Position numbers and translations under genes: made by a program
Assembly (NCBI GenBank): GCA_946548085.1
Contig: CAMNPN010000090.1
Span: 1 to 64,000 of the forward strand
Source: an uncultured Prevotella sp.
Lineage (GTDB): Bacteria > Bacteroidota > Bacteroidia > Bacteroidales > Bacteroidaceae
DNA: 64,000 nucleotides
Reading direction: 5' to 3'
Shown: piece after piece, positions 25,796 through 34,245 of the stretch
Position numbering within the stretch: position 1 is the first letter of the stretch
Layout: the number at the start of each line of letters is the position of its first letter
Notes under the pieces: generated by a model
Told to the model about the DNA's origin: nothing
Seen by the model: the letters and a program-made list of their open reading frames with translations, nothing else
Databases searched by the model: none

Positions 25796-27208
25796 TTATC
25801 GATTCATCAGGTATTGCTTGAAATCGTCAAAGTCTTTCGTCATCGGCGTGCTCTGCTTCTCGCCTTGCATGAAGGCCTGGAGGCGGGCGGGGATATCGAC
25901 ATCGATGTTGAGGATGTCGTCTACCTTCTCCTTGAACTTAGCGGGATGGGCCGTCTCGCAGAATACACCCACTTCGCCAGGCTTGAGGCCGTCTTTCAGG
26001 GCCTGATAGCCGCAGGCGCCGTGAGGATCGAGGATATAACCTGTCTCCTTGTGGCACTGACGCATGGCCTGACGGATCTGTTCGTCGCTGTAGGTGGCAC
26101 CGCTGATGAGGCTGGTGATGCGCTGGTGGGTCTCTTCGGGCGAGAGCCTGTTGTTCTCGCTGTAGAGGTTGATGATGCGTGCGAAGTTCGAGGGGTCGCC
26201 TACGTCCATGGCGTTGGCAAGCGTCTGCTTTGAGGGCTTCGGCTCGTAACGGCCTGTCTGCAGGTAATTATAGAAGATGTCGTTGGCGTTGTTGGCAGCG
26301 ATAAAGCGCTTCACGGGCAATCCCATCTGATGGCCGAAGAGGGCGGAGCAGATGTTGCCGAAGTTGCCTGACGGCACGCACATTACCAGATCCTCAATTT
26401 TTACATTTTTACATTTTTGAATTGTTACATTTTCCTTGAGGCGGGCGTAGGCATTGAAATAGTAGAAGGCCTGCGGCAGGAATCGGGCAACGTTGATGGA
26501 GTTGGCTGATGTCAACTTCATGTGCTGGTTCAGTTCGGCATCCATGAAGGCGTTCTTCACCAGAGCCTGACAGTCGTCGAAGACACCATCTACCTCAATG
26601 GCGGTGATGTTCTTGCCAAGCGTGGTAAACTGGCACTCCTGGATGGGGCTGACCTTTCCCTTCGGATAGAGCACGTAGACGTGGATGCCGTCTACGCCGA
26701 GGAATCCATTGGCAACGGCAGAACCCGTATCGCCGGAGGTGGCCACGAGGACGTTGACAAGCTTTGAGCTTTGAGCATTGAGCATTGAGCTTTGAGCATT
26801 GAACTTTGAGCTTTGAGCATTGAGGCTTGAACTTTCCTGACGGATGAAGTACTGCAGCAGACGGGCCATGAAACGGGCACCGACATCCTTGAAGGCGAGG
26901 GTAGGGCCGTGGAAGAGTTCGAGTGAGTAGATGTTGTCTGTCACCTTCACCACAGGGCAGTCGAAGGAGAGTGTGTCGTAGACAATCTGCTTCAGGGCAT
27001 CGGCCTCTACGTCCTCGCCGAAGAAGGCATCGGCTACGGTATAGGCTATCTCCTGAAAGGACATCTTGTCTATGTTGTCGAAGAACGCTTTCGGCAGTGG
27101 CTTGATGCGCTCAGGCATGTAGAGACCTCGGTCTTCGGCCAGTCCCTTGACGACGGCCTTATGAAGGTCGGCGATGGGAGCATTACCGTTGGTACTATAG
27201 TATTTCAT
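25796..27208 (-). CDS. thrC: Threonine synthase with two in-frame repeat insertions
   Basis: A 470-residue PLP enzyme turning O-phosphohomoserine into threonine. Seen: YYSTNGNAPIADLHKAV at the start, PLP lysine in TLAFKDVGARFM near residue 110, VATSGDTGSAVANGF and VPSGNFGNICS. Two stretches look foreign. One is a Ser/Asn/Gln-rich loop (residues about 124-150) encoded by ten perfect-phase heptamers at 26761-26830, between the FIRQ and VLVATSGDTG elements. The other is NVTIQKCKNVKIE, encoded by five octamers at 26397-26436, just before VPSGNFGN. Both are in frame. The gene is last in the thrA operon, 60 bases after the iPGM-family gene. Confidence 0.92.
   Translation of the reverse strand: MKYYSTNGNAPIADLHKAVVKGLAEDRGLYMPERIKPLPKAFFDNIDKMSFQEIAYTVADAFFGEDVEADALKQIVYDTLSFDCPVVKVTDNIYSLELFHGPTLAFKDVGARFMARLLQYFIRQESSSLNAQSSKFNAQSSMLNAQSSKLVNVLVATSGDTGSAVANGFLGVDGIHVYVLYPKGKVSPIQECQFTTLGKNITAIEVDGVFDDCQALVKNAFMDAELNQHMKLTSANSINVARFLPQAFYYFNAYARLKENVTIQKCKNVKIEDLVMCVPSGNFGNICSALFGHQMGLPVKRFIAANNANDIFYNYLQTGRYEPKPSKQTLANAMDVGDPSNFARIINLYSENNRLSPEETHQRITSLISGATYSDEQIRQAMRQCHKETGYILDPHGACGYQALKDGLKPGEVGVFCETAHPAKFKEKVDDILNIDVDIPARLQAFMQGEKQSTPMTKDFDDFKQYLMNR
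26397..26436. repeat. Five octamers inside thrC
   Basis: Units ATTTTTAC, ATTTTTAC, ATTTTTGA, ATTGTTAC and ATTTTCCT run back to back within the coding sequence. Confidence 0.75.
26761..26830. repeat. Ten heptamers inside thrC
   Basis: Ten uninterrupted units of GCTTTGA, GCATTGA, ACTTTGA or GGCTTGA. Because 7 is not a multiple of 3, gain or loss of one unit would shift the reading frame. Confidence 0.9.
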
Positions 27209-27268
27209 GTTTTATTCTGTTTATTGTTTAAAATCTATTGTTTATAGATGATCACTACTGAGCAACTC

Positions 27269-28528
27269 CTATGATATCTTCATAAGGGCGTGCATGAACT
27301 CATCGAGTTTGAGGAGGCCGTAAGCACCTGATACACAACTTACTTCGTCGTACTGCTGAACCTCGTCAGCATCGATGCCGCGATGCCAGATGAGGAACGG
27401 CACGGGCTGTCCGACGTGGATACGCATCTCTACTGGCGTCAGATGGTCTGGCAGTATGGCGATGCATACGGGCTCTGCCCACTTTGACACCTCTTGGTAG
27501 ATGGGGGCTATCAGTCGCTGGTCGAGATACTCGATGGTCTTCAGTTTCAGTTCCAGGTCGCCGTCGTGGCCAGCCTCGTCGCTGGCTTCCACATGGACGA
27601 AGACGAAGTCGTCTTGCCTCAAGGCCTCGATGGCTGCCTGAGCCTTGCCTTCGTAGTTGGTGTTGGCCAGACCTGTGGCACCTGGAACCTCGACGATCTT
27701 CAGACCTGCATAATGGCCGATGCCTCGTATGAGGTCGACGGCAGAGATGACCGTGCCCGACTTTATCTGGGGATATTGTTGCATCAGCGTCTCCATCGAG
27801 GGACGATAGCCGCCGCTCCAGGGCCAGATGCTGTTGGCCTGACGCTCACCGCGCTTGGCCCGCTCGATATTGAAGGGGTGACTGGCCAGCAGGTCCTGAG
27901 ACTTCAGGATCAGTTCGTTCAGCAGGTCGGCAGTCTGTTGGGGCGTGAGTCTGTTCGGTTCCTCCGGACAGTCTTCGGCCTTTACCAGCAACGGGCGCCA
28001 TGCTTCGTTGGGGTGATCATGGGGTGGGGCACAGACAATGTGCTTGGAGCCGCCCTTGATGACGAGCAGGTGACGATACTGGATGCCTGTGATGAATTTC
28101 ACACGCTCACATCCAGCCCGTTCATTAATGGGCTTGGCTAGCGTCTCGTTCAGATAGTCAATCAGCACACGGGCATCGTCGGTCTCCAGGTTTCCACCGT
28201 TGTGAGTGATGATCTTTCCGTCTGCCAGCGTGATGATGTTGCAGCGGATGGCAAAGTCGTCATCTGCCATCTCATAGCCTATCGATGCTGCCTCCAGGGG
28301 GCCACGGCCTTCGTACACTTTGTTGAGATCATAGCCAAGGATGGCTGTGTTGGCCACCTCGGAGCCAGGAGGAAAACCTTCGGGTACCGTGATGAGTCGT
28401 CCACAGCGGCCTTCGCGGGCCAACTGGTCCATCATGGGCTTATGGGCATATTGCAGTAAGGTCTTCCCACCGAGTCGCTCGACGGGAAGATCTGCCATGC
28501 CATCACCAAGTATGATGATATGCTTCAT
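27269..28528 (-). CDS. iPGM/alkaline-phosphatase-superfamily protein; probable homoserine kinase of the thr operon
   Basis: A 419-residue protein like archaeal cofactor-independent phosphoglycerate mutase: IIILGDGMADLP (metal and catalytic region), GSEVANTAILGYD with the candidate nucleophile Ser/Thr, EGRGPLEAASIG, HVEASDEAGHDGD and LPDHLTPVEMRIH (metal ligands). It sits between thrA and thrC, three bases after thrA, and no GHMP-type thrB is present in the window. I recall that a Bacteroides homologue in the same position was reported to supply homoserine kinase activity. The context agrees, so the usual mutase label is probably wrong here. Confidence 0.85.
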   Translation of the reverse strand: MKHIIILGDGMADLPVERLGGKTLLQYAHKPMMDQLAREGRCGRLITVPEGFPPGSEVANTAILGYDLNKVYEGRGPLEAASIGYEMADDDFAIRCNIITLADGKIITHNGGNLETDDARVLIDYLNETLAKPINERAGCERVKFITGIQYRHLLVIKGGSKHIVCAPPHDHPNEAWRPLLVKAEDCPEEPNRLTPQQTADLLNELILKSQDLLASHPFNIERAKRGERQANSIWPWSGGYRPSMETLMQQYPQIKSGTVISAVDLIRGIGHYAGLKIVEVPGATGLANTNYEGKAQAAIEALRQDDFVFVHVEASDEAGHDGDLELKLKTIEYLDQRLIAPIYQEVSKWAEPVCIAILPDHLTPVEMRIHVGQPVPFLIWHRGIDADEVQQYDEVSCVSGAYGLLKLDEFMHALMKIS

Positions 28529-28531
28529 AAG

Positions 28532-30994
28532 TTAGATGTTTGCAATCGACATGATATTGGCGAAGACGCCGGCAGCAGTAACAGCAGCACCTGCGCCATA
28601 GCCCTGAATAAGCATCGGATACTCCTTGTAGCGCTCAGTGGTGAGCAGCACGATGTTGTTCGATCCCTCCAGGCCATAGAACGGATGGCCATAAGGCACT
28701 TCCTTGAGGGCAACACTGGTCTTGAATGATGACGTATCCTTCTCGTCGGCTTCCATCGTAGCCACAAAGCGCCAGCGCTTGTTCTCGGCCTCGAGCACCT
28801 TGCGGCGGGCCTCGAAGTCGGCATCCAGTTCAGGCAGCCGCTTCCAGAAGTCGTCGATAGAACCCTCGAAATAACTGTCAGGCACGAAGAGGTGCTTCTC
28901 CACGTCGTCCTGCTCCACCTTATAACCAGCCTCACGGGTGAGGATGACGAGTTTGCGGATCACATCGGTACCACTGAGGTCAATACGTGGGTCAGGCTCA
29001 GAGTAGCGCTGCTCCTTGGCTCGGCGTACAGTCTCGGAGAAGGGCACGTCGGCGGCTATCTCATTGAAGATGAAGTTCAGTGTTCCTGAGAGGATGGCCT
29101 CGATCTTCAGAATCTTATCACCAGAGTTGCACAGGTCGTTGATGGTGCCGATGATCGGCAGGCCTGCGCCTACATTGGTCTCATAGCGGAACCATACGCC
29201 ACGGTCGCGGGCCGTCTGCTTCAGTTTCAGATAACTGTCATAGTCGCTGGAGGCTGCGATCTTATTGGCTGCTACTACTGATATGTTGTGCTCCAGGAAA
29301 GTCTGATAGAGGCTGGCTATCTGACGGCTGGCGGTACAGTCTACGAATACGGAGTTGAAGATGTTCATCTTCACGATCTCATCCCGCATGTGCTCTGTAT
29401 TGGCCGGATAGCCTGCACGTAGGATCTTCTCATAGTTGTCGAGGTCGATGCCGTCACGGTCTAATACGAAGTTGTCGACATCAGAGATACCCACTACGTT
29501 CAGTTGCAGGCGCTTGGTCTGCATCAGGTATTGCTGCTGGGTACGTATCTGCTCAAGCAGCATGCCGCCAACAGTACCGATACCGCAGATAAAGAGGTTG
29601 AGCACCTTGTATTCAGAGAGGAAGAACGAGTCGTGGAGTACGTTGAGGGACTTCCTCAGGAATCTGCCATCAACGACGAACGAGATGTTTGTCTCTGAGG
29701 CACCCTGTGCACAGGCAATCACGGAGATGCCAGAACGGCCCAGCGTGCCAAACAACTTACCGGCGATGCCTGGTGTCTGCTTCATGTTCTCACCTACGAT
29801 GGCAATGGTAGCCAGACCACTCTCCACCAGCATGGGATACATGGCACCTGTTTCAATCTCTTTGGCAAACTCGGCATTCAGAACCTCTGCAGCGGCTTCT
29901 GCATCTTCGTCACGCACACCAATAGAGGTGGAGTTCTCGGAAGATGCCTGTGACACCATGAAGACGGAGATGCCCTTGTTAGCCAATGTGGTGAAGATAC
30001 GACGGTTTACACCAATGACACCCACCATCGAAAGACCTGTCACCGTGATCAGTGAGGTGCCCTTGATGCTCGAGATTCCCTTGATGGGCTTGTTGTCGTC
30101 TTCGATCTTTGCCTTGATGAGGGTGCCTGGGTGTTCGGGATTGAAGGTGTTCTTCACCTTAATGGGTATATTCTTGACGCAGACGGGATAGATGGTCGGC
30201 GGGTAAATAACTTTCGCACCGAAGTTACAGAGTTCCATCGCCTCTACGTATGAGAGTTCGTTGATGGTATAAGCGCTCTTGATTACTTTGGGGTCGGCAG
30301 TCATGAAACCGTCTACGTCAGTCCAAATCTCAAGCACTTCTGCATTGAGTACGGCGGCTAATATAGAAGCGGTGTAATCGCTGCCACCACGACCTAAGTT
30401 AGTCGTCTCGTGGGTGTCACGGTCTCTGGCGATGAAACCAGGCACTACATAGACGCTCTTGTCACTGATATCCTTGAATGTCTCTTTCACTAACTGAGTC
30501 GTCAGGTCGGCATCAATCACATGCTTGCCCAATTTCTTCTCAGTCCGGATGAAATCGCGGCTGTTCATGCGAATGCCGTTCTTGATCATCGCTGCCACGA
30601 TGTGGGAACTCAGACGCTCACCGTAAGAAACGATCGTGTCCTCAGTCTTCTTCGAGAGGTCATGGATCAGGTACACGCCATAGAAGATACTCTTTAACTG
30701 GTCAAAGAGTTGGTCTACGTTGTTAAATAAATCTACGCGCTTTTTGTCGTCTGTGATGATGGTGTCGATCATCTGGTGGTGACGCTTGACCATCGCGTCG
30801 AATTCCTCGCGATAGTGCTCGTCGCCCTGTTTGGCCATCTGCGACGTGGCAATCAGTTTGTCGGTGATGCCGTCGAGTGCGCTTACTACTACAATGACAG
30901 GTTGCGTCCGAGCCTCTGTCTCCACAATTTCTTTTAAGCTCAAAATGCTTTTTACGGAACCTACGGACGTTCCGCCGAATTTCATTACTTTCAT
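28532..30994 (-). CDS. thrA: Bifunctional aspartate kinase / homoserine dehydrogenase
   Basis: An 820-residue fusion catalysing the first and third steps from aspartate to threonine and methionine. The N-terminal kinase begins KVMKFGGTSVGS. Two ACT-like regulatory regions follow (TVTGLSMVGVIGVNRRIF and IAIVGENMKQTPGIAGKLF), so feedback inhibition by threonine is likely. The dehydrogenase begins with LFICGIGTVGGMLL and contains VVAANKIA, ILSGTLNFIFNE and EPDPRIDLSGTDVIRKLVIL. ATG 30994 is used, since an upstream TTG is in frame but less likely. First gene of the operon thrA, iPGM-family gene, thrC. Confidence 0.95.
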   Translation of the reverse strand: MKVMKFGGTSVGSVKSILSLKEIVETEARTQPVIVVVSALDGITDKLIATSQMAKQGDEHYREEFDAMVKRHHQMIDTIITDDKKRVDLFNNVDQLFDQLKSIFYGVYLIHDLSKKTEDTIVSYGERLSSHIVAAMIKNGIRMNSRDFIRTEKKLGKHVIDADLTTQLVKETFKDISDKSVYVVPGFIARDRDTHETTNLGRGGSDYTASILAAVLNAEVLEIWTDVDGFMTADPKVIKSAYTINELSYVEAMELCNFGAKVIYPPTIYPVCVKNIPIKVKNTFNPEHPGTLIKAKIEDDNKPIKGISSIKGTSLITVTGLSMVGVIGVNRRIFTTLANKGISVFMVSQASSENSTSIGVRDEDAEAAAEVLNAEFAKEIETGAMYPMLVESGLATIAIVGENMKQTPGIAGKLFGTLGRSGISVIACAQGASETNISFVVDGRFLRKSLNVLHDSFFLSEYKVLNLFICGIGTVGGMLLEQIRTQQQYLMQTKRLQLNVVGISDVDNFVLDRDGIDLDNYEKILRAGYPANTEHMRDEIVKMNIFNSVFVDCTASRQIASLYQTFLEHNISVVAANKIAASSDYDSYLKLKQTARDRGVWFRYETNVGAGLPIIGTINDLCNSGDKILKIEAILSGTLNFIFNEIAADVPFSETVRRAKEQRYSEPDPRIDLSGTDVIRKLVILTREAGYKVEQDDVEKHLFVPDSYFEGSIDDFWKRLPELDADFEARRKVLEAENKRWRFVATMEADEKDTSSFKTSVALKEVPYGHPFYGLEGSNNIVLLTTERYKEYPMLIQGYGAGAAVTAAGVFANIMSIANI

Positions 30995-31014
30995 ATTTCT
31001 ATGCAATTTATCTT

Positions 31015-31058
31015 ACCGTCGGTACCCCTTCACAATGGGGGACTTCTCCAACGGCGGT
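31015..31058 (-). promoter_or_regulatory. Leader hairpin of thrA
   Basis: Bases 31015-31023 and 31051-31058 are complementary with a mismatch, and CCCC/GGGG pair inside. The stem would start near the 5' end of the transcript. It could stabilise the mRNA or control translation. No threonine-rich leader peptide is visible. Confidence 0.35.
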
Positions 31059-31059
31059 G

Positions 31060-31090
31060 CAAAGGTAATGCAATTAGTCAAAATAACAAA
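31060..31090 (-). promoter_or_regulatory. Promoter of the threonine operon
   Basis: On the minus strand: TTTG (31090-31087), 19 bases, TACCTTTG (31067-31060). Full consensus match. Confidence 0.75.
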
Positions 31091-31092
31091 AT

Positions 31093-31116
31093 AAATCGCG
31101 AACTTTTTCGCGATTT
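31093..31116 (-). terminator. Terminator of the secreted protein gene
   Basis: AAATCGCG pairs with CGCGATTT around an eight-base loop, and the minus strand continues T-rich. It abuts the thrA promoter. Confidence 0.7.
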
Positions 31117-31124
31117 ACCTTGAT

Positions 31125-31640
31125 TTACTTGCGTCCGTAGTTGCTGTGTGGATTGATTCTCTGTTGTCTCCTCAACTCTTTGCCGGCATAAGGACGTGCT
31201 GGCGGAGAGTAACTCTTGCGTGGATTGCCTGGGCCTTTGTAGTCCTGATAGTGGCTTGGGCGATTTGAATACATGCGGTGCCTGTCTGTGTAGTAATTAT
31301 AGATGGTGAAACTCCACACGTTCCGTGAGTTGCTCATTGGACGATAAAAATACTTCGTCTTCTTATAGAGATGGTACTGGTAGTCGGAGAGTACAAACCG
31401 CATGTCTGCATCGCGGCGGGACTGGCAGACGCTGGGACGTTCGCCCTGTATGGCAACGCCAATCACGAAGTCGAGGTTGATCTCGTATACATTATTTAAT
31501 TGTGCAGAAGAAAGCCCCAGTTCGTAAGCCATCTTGTCTGTGAGGAACAATGCATGCTCACGGGCTTCATTAAAAGTCATTGCTGCGGCAGAGGTGACTA
31601 TCGTCACCATCAGCGCCATGATTGTCATGAATTTTTTCAT
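31125..31640 (-). CDS. Exported protein of unknown function
   Basis: A 171-residue protein with a signal peptide (MKKFMTIMALMVTIVTSAAA). The mature N-terminal part, REHALFLTDKMAYELGLSSAQLNNVYEINLDF, resembles small Bacteroidales exported proteins with an amphipathic helical repeat like that of CpxP/Spy-type chaperones, though similarity is only by pattern. The C-terminus is basic and rich in Tyr, Pro and Arg. ATG 31640 is preferred over an upstream GTG. A TAACTTTG box lies on the coding strand at 31676-31683. It may be an envelope stress or structural protein, but this is a guess. Confidence 0.65.
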   Translation of the reverse strand: MKKFMTIMALMVTIVTSAAAMTFNEAREHALFLTDKMAYELGLSSAQLNNVYEINLDFVIGVAIQGERPSVCQSRRDADMRFVLSDYQYHLYKKTKYFYRPMSNSRNVWSFTIYNYYTDRHRMYSNRPSHYQDYKGPGNPRKSYSPPARPYAGKELRRQQRINPHSNYGRK

Positions 31641-31787
31641 AATCGTCACTGTTTTATAATTTGGTAATCATGCTGCAAAGTTAATGATAAATATTCAAGT
31701 TTGCAAGCGTTTTTCCCTATTTTGAGTGAGGGAAATCCCTAAAAGGTCTTTATTTTGGTTGTTATTTCAAAAAATCGACTTAATTCT

Positions 31788-31818
31788 TTTGGATTTTGAT
31801 AAATAATGAGTACTTTTG
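31788..31818 (+). promoter_or_regulatory. Promoter of the acylation cluster
   Basis: TTTG at 31788-31791, 19 bases, TACTTTTG at 31811-31818. It rules out the open-frame ATG at 31806 and places the start at 31845. Confidence 0.75.
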
Positions 31819-31844
31819 CAGCACATAATATAATTAGGCATAGA

Positions 31845-33584
31845 ATGCTTCAATATCAGGATATAAAGAAGAATCTTAAGAAAGACCTTTCTGGGCTTCC
31901 TTCTCTGAAGGTAGCCCTTGTTGGAGATACAGCCACCCAATTTTTAGCAACAGCCATCAAGGGCATGGGCGTAGAGAGAGGCTATTGTATCGATTTGTTT
32001 GAGGCAGAGTATAATCAAGTCGAGCGCCAGTTCTTGGACCCGTCAAGTGAGTTGTATGAATTTGATGCTGATATCATCGTCGTATTTCAGTCAACTCACA
32101 AACTGGGCGAGTATCATAGTGTTCTTCCTGTAGACCGCCAAGCTGTTCTTGCAGAAGAACGATTGTCGTTTGTGGCCTCCATCTGTGATAATCCTGCGAT
32201 AGCTAATAAAAAGATTATTTACTTTAACTATCCTGAGATTGAAGACACTGTCTTTGGAAGCTATGCCAATAAGGTGACGTCGTCGCTAACCTATCAGGTG
32301 AGAAGACTCAACTATGAGCTGATGAATCTCTCACAGCAATACCCGAATCTCTTCATTTGTGACTTGGCAGGCCTTCAGAATAAGTTCGGGCGTGATTTTA
32401 TGTTCGCTCCAAACGTGTATGTCAGTACGGAAATGATCCTGAGTGTCGATGCCCTTCCATACGTAGCCTCAAGGGTTATGGATATTGTCTGTGCCATTAA
32501 GGGGCAGTTTAAGAAATGTCTGATTCTCGACCTTGACAATACGGTGTGGGGAGGAGTTATCGGTGACGATGGATTGGAAGGCATTCAACTTGGTCATGGG
32601 CTGGGAATAGGTAAAGCCTTTACTGAGTTCCAGATGTGGGTGAAGAAACTTAAGCAACGTGGTATCATCATCTGCGTAGCCTCAAAGAACAATGAAGAAA
32701 CGGCTAAGGAACCGTTTGAGAAGCATCCAGACATGATTCTGAAGTTGGACGACATTGCTGTGTTCCAAGCCAATTGGGAAACAAAGGTCGACAATATCCG
32801 TACAATTCAGAGCATCCTCAATATCGGTTTCGACTCAATGGTGTTCCTTGATGACAATCCCTTCGAACGTAATATGGTTCGTGAGAATATCAAGGGCATT
32901 ACTGTTCCAGAACTTCCTGAAGATCCGGGAGAATACTTGGAATACCTTTATTCTTTGAACCTGTTTGAAACGGCCAGTTATAGCAATGCCGACAAAGACA
33001 GGACAAAGCAATATCAGGTGGAGGCTAAACGCGTTTCCCTGTCAAAGACATTCACGAATGAGGCCGACTTCCTCAAGTCGCTGAATATGGTGTCGACGGT
33101 CAGTGGTTTTACGAAGTTCAATACGCCTCGTGTCGCACAACTTTCTCAGAGAAGCAACCAGTTTAACCTGAGGACTATCCGCTATACGGAGGCAGACATA
33201 ACTGCGTTGGCAGAAGATCCGAACGTGATAGACCTTAGTTTCACCCTTGAGGACAAGTTTGGCGACAATGGCCTGATAGCTGTCATTATTATGAAACGGA
33301 AAGATGCAGAAACGCTTTTCGTTGATACTTGGTTTATGAGTTGCCGAGTGCTGAAGCGTGGCATGGAAAACTTTACCCTTAATACGATGGTAGAGCGTGC
33401 CAAGAGTGCTGGCTACAAGAAGATTATCGGAGAGTATCTGCCTACGCCCAAGAATAAGATGGTAGAGAACCACTATCCAGGTTTGGGCTTTGCGAAGATA
33501 GAGAATGCAGAGACGGCCTGCTTCGAATTGGATGTCGAGGCTTATCAGCCCAGGGAGTGTTATATAGAGGTCAAGGCACTATGA
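31845..33584 (+). CDS. FkbH-like HAD-family protein (glyceroyl-ACP loading type)
   Basis: A 579-residue protein with three parts: an N-terminal SGNH-like domain (LKVALVGDTATQFLA), a HAD-IIIC domain with the nucleophile motif LDLDNTVWGG near residue 228 and FLDDNPFERNMV, and a C-terminal GNAT-like domain (NQFNLRTIRYTE, VDTWFMSCRVLKRGMENFTLN). FkbH proteins take 1,3-bisphosphoglycerate, dephosphorylate it and load the glyceroyl group on an acyl carrier protein. An ACP gene lies two genes downstream. It is first in a probable operon and overlaps the next gene by four bases. The start lies 27 bases after the promoter box. Confidence 0.88.
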   Translation: MLQYQDIKKNLKKDLSGLPSLKVALVGDTATQFLATAIKGMGVERGYCIDLFEAEYNQVERQFLDPSSELYEFDADIIVVFQSTHKLGEYHSVLPVDRQAVLAEERLSFVASICDNPAIANKKIIYFNYPEIEDTVFGSYANKVTSSLTYQVRRLNYELMNLSQQYPNLFICDLAGLQNKFGRDFMFAPNVYVSTEMILSVDALPYVASRVMDIVCAIKGQFKKCLILDLDNTVWGGVIGDDGLEGIQLGHGLGIGKAFTEFQMWVKKLKQRGIIICVASKNNEETAKEPFEKHPDMILKLDDIAVFQANWETKVDNIRTIQSILNIGFDSMVFLDDNPFERNMVRENIKGITVPELPEDPGEYLEYLYSLNLFETASYSNADKDRTKQYQVEAKRVSLSKTFTNEADFLKSLNMVSTVSGFTKFNTPRVAQLSQRSNQFNLRTIRYTEADITALAEDPNVIDLSFTLEDKFGDNGLIAVIIMKRKDAETLFVDTWFMSCRVLKRGMENFTLNTMVERAKSAGYKKIIGEYLPTPKNKMVENHYPGLGFAKIENAETACFELDVEAYQPRECYIEVKAL

Positions 33585-33982
33585 GCTACACAACAGATCA
33601 TGTAGGCTATCTGACTGGAGATATCATTTCCACGGCAAAAGAGTTCGAAAGACTGGGCTATGTCGCTGGCAAGATTGTAAATGACGATACCCAACGGACA
33701 AGGATTTGTTTCTTGACAAAGCCAGGGGAGGTGCGCATAGAGCTGGTGGAACCCTATGAGGACAACAAAACCATGCAGAAGATGCTGACAAAGCGAGGCG
33801 TTTCGCCGTACCACATATGCTATGAGGTTGACGATGTGGATCAAGAATATGACAGACTTATTCAGGAGAACTGGACAGCCTTGTTCAAGCCTGTGGCAGC
33901 ACCAGCATTCGATAATAGGAAAATATGCTATTTCTGGAATTCTGAAATAGGGTTTATAGAGTTAGTGAATCGTGAAAAGTAA
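33581..33982 (+). CDS. VOC/glyoxalase-fold protein
   Basis: A 133-residue vicinal-oxygen-chelate protein. It resembles methylmalonyl-CoA epimerase and glyoxalase relatives: DHVGYLTGDI with the first metal His, GEVRIELVEPYED, SPYHICYEVDDVD with a second His, and a final GFIELVNR with Glu. The metal ligands look present. It overlaps the FkbH-like gene (ATGA) and precedes the ACP gene, so it may epimerise or isomerise a carrier-bound three-carbon acid, or remove a reactive by-product. The substrate is unknown. Confidence 0.8.
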   Translation: MSYTTDHVGYLTGDIISTAKEFERLGYVAGKIVNDDTQRTRICFLTKPGEVRIELVEPYEDNKTMQKMLTKRGVSPYHICYEVDDVDQEYDRLIQENWTALFKPVAAPAFDNRKICYFWNSEIGFIELVNREK

Positions 33983-34004
33983 TAATATAATATAATAAGG
34001 TATT

Positions 34005-34244
34005 ATGGAAAGACAAGAAATTTTTGAGAAACTGAATGAGATTTTTACAGACGTGCTTGATCTCGATGAGTGTAATTTGACGGATGAGACAAGTGCCAAT
34101 GATATAGAGGAATGGGATTCGCTGAGTCACATTCAACTTATCGTAGCTATCGAAAAGGCTTTTAAAATCAAGTTCACCTCTCTTGAAATCATGAAATGGA
34201 ACAACGTAGGAGAGATGGTTGACTCGATGATGGAAAAACTGTAG
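34005..34244 (+). CDS. Acyl carrier protein
   Basis: A 79-residue acidic carrier protein. The phosphopantetheine site is WDSLSHIQL with Ser39. It is clearly not the fatty-acid AcpP (which has a DSLD-type motif and a different N-terminus); it is the kind found in dedicated biosynthetic clusters. Directly between VOC and MBOAT genes (22-base gap before, one base after), it is the likely carrier for the FkbH product, comparable to DltC in the D-alanylation system. Confidence 0.92.
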   Translation: MERQEIFEKLNEIFTDVLDLDECNLTDETSANDIEEWDSLSHIQLIVAIEKAFKIKFTSLEIMKWNNVGEMVDSMMEKL

Positions 34245-34245
34245 G

